Shown in pieces: positions 6,625 through 11,876 of a stretch of DNA of 11,876 nucleotides. Below the pieces are notes generated by a model, which worked only from the letters and a program-made list of their open reading frames with translations, did no database searches and had not been told where the DNA came from. Position 1 is the stretch's first letter. The number at the start of each line of letters is the position of its first letter. Both the position numbers and the translations under genes were made by a program. Source of the stretch: JACKCP01 sp050253255 (GTDB lineage Bacteria; Desulfobacterota; Desulfobacteria; Desulfobacterales; JACKCP01). Where the stretch lies: contig JBFWJK010000105.1 of the NCBI GenBank assembly GCA_050253255.1, positions 1 to 11,876 of the forward strand, written 5' to 3'.

Positions 6625-7992
6625 TCAGACTTCCTTTCCAAGCATTTCATCGAGAGCTTCCTTTGGACTTTTATGGAAAAATTTGAAACCGTTTGCAAGA
6701 AGTTTATCAGGAAAAACCTTTGCCCCGCATAAAACGGTTTCATATCCTTTTCTGCCCAGCAGAAGTTTTATTATGAGAGACGGTATTTTAAAATAAAAAG
6801 GAATATCCAGGGATTCAGAAATATCAGTCATAAGACTTTTGAATGTTACTCGATTATTTGAGCAGAGATTTACGTACCCCTTAATGTTCCGGTTGAAAAG
6901 TATGCTGTAGATTCCGTTTATCCAGTCTTCATGGGAAATCCAGCTTACATACTGGTCTCCCTTTCCAGGAACTGCTGCTGTTCCTGTATAGAAACCTTTC
7001 AGGATCAGAGGAAGGGCTCCGCCTTCAGGAGTAAGAACAATACCTGTTCTTAAAATTACAGTTCTTGTTTTTCTGTTCCTGCACTGCAAAGCCGCATCTT
7101 CCCAAGCTTTGCAAACTTCTGAAATAAAAAGGCCGCCCGCTGATGAATCTTCATTCAGTCTTTCTTCTCCCCTGTTTCCGTAAAAACCTGTTGCAGAAGA
7201 AGAAATAAAAAGTTCAGGAGGATTTTCAAGGCTGTTTATTGTTTCTGCCAGAAGTGAGGCAGTATTTTTTCTGCTGGAAATAATTTTCTTCTTTTTCTTT
7301 TTTGTCCAGATTCCGCTGCCTATAGGTTCTCCTGAAAGATTAACAACCGCATCTGTACCTGAAAAGGCATTAAGATCAATTATTCCCTTATCAGGATTCC
7401 AGTAGAATTCATTCTCATTTTTTGGCATTCTTCTGACCAGTTTTTTTACGACATGTCCGGCAGTTGTAAGTCTGGGAATGAGCAGATTTCCCAAAACTCC
7501 TCCTGAACCGCTTATAAGTATTGTTTTTTTTTCATTAAATCTGGAGTTTATTTCAAGATCTCTTTTTAAGATTTTGTGCCGGAATCTGAAGATTGAATCA
7601 AGCTTTTTAATCAGAATTTTTTTAAACAGAGGAAAAGTAAGCAGATGGAAAAAAAGTTTAAATTCAATTTTATCTGTCATTTCACATAAGCCGTTTTCAT
7701 CTTCAGAGAAAATATGTTTGTGCTTCCATTGTGAGAAAGGTCCGAAAGTTTGAATGTCTTCAAAAAACAAGTTTTTTTCATATTTAGTATGGACTGCTTT
7801 CCATGTTATTTTTACAGGGTCATAAAGGTGCATTTTTACTTTTGCACCTTTTTGTATTCCTCCTTTATGAAGCTTAACAGAAATTTTCTGCCATGGAGGA
7901 GACAGTCTTTTAAGAGCTCCTGGATTTTCATGATATTTAAAAACTGTTTCAGGAGTAAAATTGAGTCTGGTTTTTTTTTCAAATACGCTCAT
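6625..7992 (-). CDS. SRPBCC-domain / TIGR01777 (YfcH-like) SDR fusion protein
   Basis: From the ATG at 7992 the protein has 455 residues. Residues about 1-145 form an SRPBCC (START-like) ligand-binding domain with the pattern that precedes this SDR group (FTPETVFKYHENPGALKRLSPPW at 12-34). Residues 156-455 form an atypical short-chain dehydrogenase/epimerase of the TIGR01777/YfcH group. It shows a nucleotide-binding SGSGGVLG (161-168), AVVNLSGEPIG, SSATGFYG (265-272, with Tyr271), RTGIVLTPEGGALP, QYVSWISHEDW, and the C-terminal VFPDKLLANGFKF. The typical active-site lysine is replaced by other residues, as in the family. The substrate is unknown. A longer frame opens with TTG at 8040, overlapping cysE by 44 bases without a ribosome binding site. 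The ATG lies 4 bases past the cysE stop and leaves an intact domain, so it is preferred. A six-lysine stretch is encoded near residue 233. Confidence 0.9.
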   Translation of the reverse strand: MSVFEKKTRLNFTPETVFKYHENPGALKRLSPPWQKISVKLHKGGIQKGAKVKMHLYDPVKITWKAVHTKYEKNLFFEDIQTFGPFSQWKHKHIFSEDENGLCEMTDKIEFKLFFHLLTFPLFKKILIKKLDSIFRFRHKILKRDLEINSRFNEKKTILISGSGGVLGNLLIPRLTTAGHVVKKLVRRMPKNENEFYWNPDKGIIDLNAFSGTDAVVNLSGEPIGSGIWTKKKKKKIISSRKNTASLLAETINSLENPPELFISSSATGFYGNRGEERLNEDSSAGGLFISEVCKAWEDAALQCRNRKTRTVILRTGIVLTPEGGALPLILKGFYTGTAAVPGKGDQYVSWISHEDWINGIYSILFNRNIKGYVNLCSNNRVTFKSLMTDISESLDIPFYFKIPSLIIKLLLGRKGYETVLCGAKVFPDKLLANGFKFFHKSPKEALDEMLGKEV

Positions 7993-7996
7993 ATTG

Positions 7997-8959
7997 TCAG
8001 CTCTGATGTTTTTGTCTGTAGTTGAGCTTTGGTTCTTCAAGCAAAACTACTGTGTCAGGAGGCACCGACTTAGTCAGCCACACGTTACCGCCTATAACTG
8101 CACGTTTACCTATTACCGTGTTTCCTCCGAGAATGGTTGTGCCCGAATAAACAATGACATCATCTTCCAGAGTCGGATGTCTTTTGACTCCTTTAAGCCT
8201 TTCTCCGGCATCCTTTGGCAGGGAAAGAGCCCCAAGGGTTACCCCCTGATAAAGTCTCACATTCTTGCCGATATCGGTTGTTTCTCCGATTACAACACCT
8301 GTGCCGTGGTCAATTGCAAACCTTTTGTCTATATTGGCGCCGGGATGAATATCTATTCCGGTGGCGCTGTGAGCATATTCTGTCATTATTCTGGGTATAA
8401 GGGGGACTTCCATTTTGAAAAGCTCGTGGGCAATTCTGTATACAGTGATTGCAAAAATTCCTGGATAGGAAAATATTATTTCATCGTAATTTTTTGCAGC
8501 AGGGTCTCCGTCAAGTGTTGCTTTGACATCGGTTGCAAGAATTTTTCTGAGATCAGGAATTTTTCTGAAAAGTGTGAGAGCTGACTCATAGCCCTGATTT
8601 ATGCATACTTCGCAGGGTTTATCGTATCTGAAGCACTCATGACGGTAGCTTTTGATAATCTGTTCGGCAAGTCTTGAAAAAAGATTTGAAACGCTTAATC
8701 CGATTTTGTATTTAAGGTTGTACTGTTCTATTTTCTGCTTTGAAAAATAACCCGGGAAAAGAATTTTAATCAGCTCATTAATTATGCTTACAATTTCTCC
8801 TCTTGACGGTATGGGTTCATTGTTTATGTGTGTAAAAAGGCTTTCGTCAAAACAGGAGTCAATTATTGTTTCAGTCACATCATAGAGCTGCTGCTTATAT
8901 TTTTCAAGAGAGTCTTTTCCAGGCTCGCACAGTTTTGGATCCCTGATAATTTTTTTCAT
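7997..8959 (-). CDS. cysE: Serine O-acetyltransferase
   Basis: This enzyme acetylates L-serine with acetyl-CoA to give O-acetylserine, the precursor of cysteine, in the cytoplasm. Residues about 1-150 are the helical N-terminal domain, ending in the DGDPA motif (150-154). The left-handed beta-helix follows: GIDIHPGANI (201-210) holds the Asp203 partner, and AIDHGTGVVIGET (215-227) holds the catalytic His218. VRLYQGVTLGAL and YSGTTILGGNTVIGKRAVIGG complete the hexapeptide coils. An insertion (LPKDAGERLKGVKRHPT, 247-263) after the VTLGAL coil and the 320-residue length fit the longer EpsC/SrpH-type enzymes rather than E. coli CysE (273 residues). The C-terminus lacks the E. coli-like tail and ends KHQS, so the mode of feedback control is uncertain. 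An AGAGA upstream of the ATG is the ribosome binding site. It leads a three-gene operon; no cysK is nearby. Confidence 0.95.
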   Translation of the reverse strand: MKKIIRDPKLCEPGKDSLEKYKQQLYDVTETIIDSCFDESLFTHINNEPIPSRGEIVSIINELIKILFPGYFSKQKIEQYNLKYKIGLSVSNLFSRLAEQIIKSYRHECFRYDKPCEVCINQGYESALTLFRKIPDLRKILATDVKATLDGDPAAKNYDEIIFSYPGIFAITVYRIAHELFKMEVPLIPRIMTEYAHSATGIDIHPGANIDKRFAIDHGTGVVIGETTDIGKNVRLYQGVTLGALSLPKDAGERLKGVKRHPTLEDDVIVYSGTTILGGNTVIGKRAVIGGNVWLTKSVPPDTVVLLEEPKLNYRQKHQS

Positions 8960-9011
8960 TTTGGTCTCTTTTTTTAAATTGCTTTAATTTTTCTGCCTTA
9001 ATAAAATTTCA

Positions 9012-9029
9012 ATCATAACATTTTATGAT
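9012..9029. promoter_or_regulatory. 18-bp perfect inverted repeat, candidate operator
   Basis: ATCATAA (9012-9018) and TTATGAT (9023-9029) flank CATT between the divergent cysE and DHH operons. It lies at about +1 to +20 of the proposed cysE transcript, a position suited to repression. The AT-rich setting raises the chance of a random palindrome. No known regulator is assigned. Confidence 0.35.
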
Positions 9030-9034
9030 GATAA

Positions 9035-9063
9035 AACATAAATATTAAAATCATTAAATTCAA
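9035..9063 (-). promoter_or_regulatory. Candidate promoter of the cysE operon
   Basis: On the minus strand TTGAAT (9063-9058) and TATGTT (9040-9035) are separated by 17 bases. Each matches the sigma70 consensus moderately. The leader to the cysE ATG would be about 70 bases and would include the inverted repeat at 9012-9029. Confidence 0.4.
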
Positions 9064-9086
9064 CAGAGTTTTAAGATAATATACTC

Positions 9087-9115
9087 TTGTTAGGGAATAG
9101 AAAATAATATAAATT
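9087..9115 (+). promoter_or_regulatory. Candidate promoter of the DHH/Fe-S operon
   Basis: TTGTTA (9087-9092) and TAAATT (9110-9115) are spaced by 17 bases, about 35 bases before the first start codon, leaving a short leader that carries AAGGAG at 9138-9143. The match is moderate and the region is very AT-rich. Confidence 0.35.
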
Positions 9116-9148
9116 AAAAAATTTTGGAATATATATTAAGGAGCAAAA

Positions 9149-10063
9149 ATGAGAATTGTAACAAGACCAGACCTTGACGGAATTGTATGCGCTGTTTTGT
9201 TATATGAAGCTTTGGATATAAAAGAGGATGTTTACTGGGTAGAACCAAATCAGATCCAAAATAATGAGTGTGATATCAAAAAAGGCGATATACTTGCAAA
9301 TCTTCCGTATCATAAAAACGCTTCCATGTGGTTTGACCACCATGTTTCCAATACTGCTGCAGGAGAATTTGAGGGAAGACATGAAATAGCACCTTCAGCT
9401 GCCGGAGTTATCTATAAATATTATTCGGAAATTTTTAAAGACAGATTTAAAGATCTTATCATCAATACAGATAAAATCGATTCAGCAGATCTTACAATTG
9501 ATGAAGTGAATTTTCCCGAAAAATATCCATATGTACTGCTTTCAATGACAATCAAGAACAGACAGTTCGAAGACAGGCCGTACTGGAAAAAACTCATAGA
9601 ACTCCTCAGGACTGAAAATATCGGTGAAATAATGAATGAACCCGAGGTAAAAGAAAGATGCGGTAAAGTAATTGAAGAAAATTTAAAATGGAAAAAGATT
9701 TTAACTGAGAATACAAAAATTGATGAAAATGTTTCCATTCTTGATTTAAGGTCTTTTGGAACAAAGGCTCCTTCGGGCAACAGATTTTTGATATATTCAA
9801 TGTTTCCTGGCACCAACGTAAGTGTTAAAGTAAGATGTGCAGATGACGAAATTGAAAAAATAATTGTAAGTATCGGGCATTCAATCTTCAACAGAACATG
9901 CAATGTAAATATTGGAAAACTTCTTTCAGGGCACAACGGCGGAGGGCACAAAGGTGCGGGCGCATTCTCTGTGAAAAAAGATCAGTTTGATGAAAAAATG
10001 AATTTAATTATTAATATTCTTAAAGAAAACAAACCCTTAAAGGATCAGCTTCGGCATAATTAA
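9149..10063 (+). CDS. DHH-family phosphoesterase (exopolyphosphatase-like)
   Basis: The 304-residue protein is a two-domain DHH/DHHA1 phosphoesterase, a family of metal-dependent enzymes cleaving small nucleotides, oligoribonucleotides or polyphosphate. Motif I is RPDLDG (Asp8 and Asp10), motif III is the DHH triad Asp63-His64-His65 in WFDHH, and acidic residues of the motif IV region follow in NTDKIDSADL (Asp108, Asp111, Asp114). The DHHA1 substrate-binding signature GGGHKGAGA is at 264-272. Where other members have the second-motif aspartate, this protein has ILANLPYH (48-55). From memory, an NLPY at this place is a feature of a subgroup annotated as exopolyphosphatase in sulfate reducers. 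The substrate cannot be told from sequence. AAGGAG at 9138-9143 precedes the ATG by 5 bases. Its stop overlaps the next start by one base (TAATG), so the two are translationally coupled. Confidence 0.9.
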   Translation: MRIVTRPDLDGIVCAVLLYEALDIKEDVYWVEPNQIQNNECDIKKGDILANLPYHKNASMWFDHHVSNTAAGEFEGRHEIAPSAAGVIYKYYSEIFKDRFKDLIINTDKIDSADLTIDEVNFPEKYPYVLLSMTIKNRQFEDRPYWKKLIELLRTENIGEIMNEPEVKERCGKVIEENLKWKKILTENTKIDENVSILDLRSFGTKAPSGNRFLIYSMFPGTNVSVKVRCADDEIEKIIVSIGHSIFNRTCNVNIGKLLSGHNGGGHKGAGAFSVKKDQFDEKMNLIINILKENKPLKDQLRHN

Positions 10064-11217
10064 TGAAAATAAAATTTTTTAAAAATTCTGACATCAGACA
10101 AAAGCTTCTGGATCTGGATGAAATATTTTCAGCTTCGGATTCGTGCAGAAAGTGTGGCAAGTGTCAGTCTGTATGTCCTGTATTCAGGCAGACAGGTTTT
10201 GAGCAGCATACGGCAAGAGGCAAACTTTCTCTTTTAAATGCACTTAAAAAAGATTTTACCTTTGATCCATCTGTCATAGAAAACCATTTAAGATTCTGTC
10301 TTTTGTGCGGAAGGTGTTCGGATTCATGCCCTGCCGGGATAGATACACTCTCGGTTTTTATAAAAGCACGAAATGCAATGCATGCTCTTGATAAAAAATC
10401 TTTCATTAAAAAATTTTTTATAAGTGTCTTTATTAAGTTTCCTTTTCTTTTTAAATTCCTGAGAAAAAACACAGATACTGCAGAAAATACTGATCTTAAA
10501 GCCGATGCAAAAAAGGTTGTTTTTTTTACTGGCTGTCTTTTTGACAGGTTTTTTGATGATACGTCAAAAAAGGCTGTTAATTTTTTTAAAAGATCAGGCT
10601 TTGAACCTGTTGTTGTTTCAGATGAATGCTGCGGTCTTCCTTTTTTGTCTTCGGGAGATGAAAAAGGATTTTTAAAGGCAGCTGAAAAACTCTATTCAAA
10701 ATTTTTAAATTCAGGGGCGGATACGGTTGTTTCAGGTTGCCCCACATGTATCTCAGCTCTTAAGAAAATATGGCCTGAATTTTGTGATTTTGGCAGAGAA
10801 CTCAATGATAATTTCGAGATACTTGATTTTCATCAGTTTGCCGCAAAGATCATCAGGGGAGGGGATCAGGTGGCGGGTCCAGGCTCTGGACGAAATTTGA
10901 AATGGCATCTTCCCTGCCACATAAAATCTCTCGGCGCAGAAAAAGACGCAGAATATGTTCTGGAAAAATGTTTAAACTTTAAACCTTCGAAAGAATCAAA
11001 GCTTAATTCCTGCTGCGGTTTCGGAGGTACTTTCAGTATAGATCATCCAGGAATTTCAAAAAAAATTCTTGATACAAGATCAGATGATCTTATGCTTGAA
11101 GAAGGGGAAATCCTTGTTACGGGCTGCCCTGCATGTATTCTACAGCTGAAGAGAGCTGCAGGGAAAGCAGACAGGATTTTTCATACAATAGATATTATTG
11201 ATGAAAATAAGATTTAA
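10063..11217 (+). CDS. Two-[4Fe-4S], two-CCG-domain oxidoreductase subunit (GlcF/HdrD-like)
   Basis: The 384-residue protein passes electrons between a flavin dehydrogenase and another carrier in relatives such as glycolate oxidase subunit GlcF, anaerobic glycerol-3-phosphate dehydrogenase GlpC and heterodisulfide reductase HdrD. Cluster 1 is bound by Cys28, 31, 34 and 38 (CRKCGKCQSVCP), cluster 2 by Cys79, 82, 85 and 89 (CLLCGRCSDSCP). Two CCG domains follow: Cys158, CCG at 189-191 and CPTC (226-229); then Cys285 (PCH), CCGFGG at 317-322 and CPAC (355-358). Both are complete, so it could carry a special Fe-S or substrate-reducing site as in HdrB. Length is slightly below GlcF (about 400). 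No flavin-binding partner gene is visible in the window; it may lie elsewhere. It starts within the stop of the DHH gene and has no good ribosome binding site of its own. Confidence 0.92.
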   Translation: MKIKFFKNSDIRQKLLDLDEIFSASDSCRKCGKCQSVCPVFRQTGFEQHTARGKLSLLNALKKDFTFDPSVIENHLRFCLLCGRCSDSCPAGIDTLSVFIKARNAMHALDKKSFIKKFFISVFIKFPFLFKFLRKNTDTAENTDLKADAKKVVFFTGCLFDRFFDDTSKKAVNFFKRSGFEPVVVSDECCGLPFLSSGDEKGFLKAAEKLYSKFLNSGADTVVSGCPTCISALKKIWPEFCDFGRELNDNFEILDFHQFAAKIIRGGDQVAGPGSGRNLKWHLPCHIKSLGAEKDAEYVLEKCLNFKPSKESKLNSCCGFGGTFSIDHPGISKKILDTRSDDLMLEEGEILVTGCPACILQLKRAAGKADRIFHTIDIIDENKI

Positions 11218-11225
11218 AATGTTTT

Positions 11226-11232
11226 AAAGGAG
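11226..11232 (+). promoter_or_regulatory. Strong ribosome binding site of the truncated DHH gene
   Basis: AAAGGAG lies 5 bases before ATG at 11238. It fixes the start of a gene whose stop codon lies outside the window. Confidence 0.8.
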
Positions 11233-11237
11233 TATTT

Positions 11238-11876
11238 ATGGCTCTTTCCAATTCAGAAAGGGTAAAAAAATTTTTTTCAGTTTTTTCAGGCGAAGATCAG
11301 GTTTTAATTTTAATTAATGCCGACCCTGATGCAATGTCATGTGCCATGGCAGTAAAACGTCTCCTGTGGAGAAAAGTTGCAGGTGTTTCGATAACAAATA
11401 TAAACAAGGTCAAAAGACCTGACAATCTTGCAATGATAAGGCTTCTCGGAATAAAGATGACCCATATCGATGAACTTGACAGATCAAGGTTCACTAAAGT
11501 CGTTATGGTCGATTCCCAGCCGTCCCACAGTGAGCTGTTCAGGGATTTTACTCCCGATGTTGTGATCGATCACCATCCTGATACAGGTTATAAGGCTAAA
11601 TATACTGATGTAAGGGCTTCATACGGGGCTACGGCCACAATATTCACTGAATACCTGAAGGCTGCCGGAATAAAGCCGTCTGTTAAGCTTGCCACAGGAC
11701 TTTATTACGGAATAAAGACTGATACCTCCAACTTCCAGCGTCAGACTCTTCCTGAAGATATAAGAGCTTTTCAGTATCTTTTCAAATTTGCAAATATCCA
11801 TCTTGAAAGACGAATAGATCAGGCAGAAGTTCCTCTAGAGTTTCTGCAGTACTATGAAAAGGCTTTTCATGGCAGA
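11238..11876 (+). CDS. DHH-family phosphoesterase, NrnA-like (3' end outside window)
   Basis: An open frame of 213 codons runs from ATG 11238 to the window edge. It is the N-terminal DHH domain of an oligoribonuclease/pAp-phosphatase-like protein (NrnA group) or of a larger DHH protein with extra C-terminal domains. All metal-binding motifs are present: NADPDA (27-32, Asp29 and Asp31), VMVDSQP (89-95, Asp92), IDHHPD (110-115, Asp111-His112-His113) and GIKTDT (158-163, Asp162). Relatives degrade short RNA fragments and dephosphorylate pAp or cyclic-dinucleotide breakdown products; the substrate here is open. The DHHA1 domain expected after about residue 230 is not in the window. It follows the Fe-S gene by 20 bases and has an excellent ribosome binding site. 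It is distinct from the first DHH gene: here motif II is intact and the motif III context is DHHP. Confidence 0.9.
   Translation, partial: MALSNSERVKKFFSVFSGEDQVLILINADPDAMSCAMAVKRLLWRKVAGVSITNINKVKRPDNLAMIRLLGIKMTHIDELDRSRFTKVVMVDSQPSHSELFRDFTPDVVIDHHPDTGYKAKYTDVRASYGATATIFTEYLKAAGIKPSVKLATGLYYGIKTDTSNFQRQTLPEDIRAFQYLFKFANIHLERRIDQAEVPLEFLQYYEKAFHGR

Noticed and set aside
7961..8584. A 207-codon plus-strand frame opposite cysE and the SDR gene
   Set aside because: It is antisense to two well-supported genes. Its Cys/Ser/Tyr-rich translation is what the hexapeptide repeats give when read backwards.
9421..9951. A 176-codon minus-strand frame within the first DHH gene
   Set aside because: It is the antisense of a gene with clear DHH motifs, and its Ser/Leu-rich product has no recognisable pattern.
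1..11876. Insertion sequence, prophage, CRISPR array or toxin-antitoxin pair
   Set aside because: I saw no transposase or integrase motifs, no regularly spaced repeats, and no small paired genes on either strand.

Overview
The window is an AT-rich chromosomal stretch with ordinary housekeeping-type genes and one extracellular lipase system. It opens with the 3' end of a 5S rRNA and its terminator, so the left edge is the end of a ribosomal RNA operon. The gene content suggests a Gram-negative anaerobe or micro-aerophile, most likely a low-GC member of the Desulfobacterota (former Deltaproteobacteria). The grounds are a Proteobacteria-type lipase/foldase pair, an outer-membrane-type lipoprotein, a GlcF/HdrD-like double-cluster Fe-S protein, and a DHH phosphoesterase of the 'NLPYH' type that I associate from memory with sulfate reducers. 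The taxonomic placement is an inference.

Layout. 1-146: 5S rRNA end and rrn terminator. 147-690: non-coding AT-rich DNA with a candidate sigma70 promoter just before the lipase. 691-2684 (+): a secreted family I.1/I.2-like true lipase, an internal terminator-like hairpin, then its membrane-anchored steric foldase. 2732-3466 (-): a DUF4213/DUF364 protein (putative heavy-metal chelation family). 3699-4547 (+): an unrecognised 282-residue protein with a TTG start, preceded by a two-stem leader structure. 4580-5332 (-): an unrecognised lipoprotein with a good own promoter. 5519-8959 (-): a tight three-gene operon read cysE (serine O-acetyltransferase), a fused SRPBCC + TIGR01777/YfcH SDR protein, then a polytopic, histidine-bearing membrane protein. 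9149-11876 (+): an operon of a DHH phosphoesterase, a two-[4Fe-4S], two-CCG-domain oxidoreductase subunit, and a second, NrnA-like DHH protein cut by the window end.

How the genes work together. Lipase and foldase form a known functional pair: the foldase, held in the inner membrane, folds the lipase in the periplasm before type II export. In the cysE operon, spacings of 4 and 2 bases imply co-translation, but no biochemical link between cysteine precursor synthesis and the other two products is evident. In the last operon a 1-base stop/start overlap couples the first DHH protein to the Fe-S protein, and a 20-base gap with a strong ribosome binding site leads to the second DHH protein. The role of an Fe-S electron-transfer subunit between two phosphoesterases is not obvious.

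I saw no mobile element, CRISPR array, tRNA or clear defence system. The points most worth following are the DHH/Fe-S/DHH operon, the membrane partner of the SRPBCC-SDR protein, the divergent foldase motif, and the structured leader before the 282-residue orphan.
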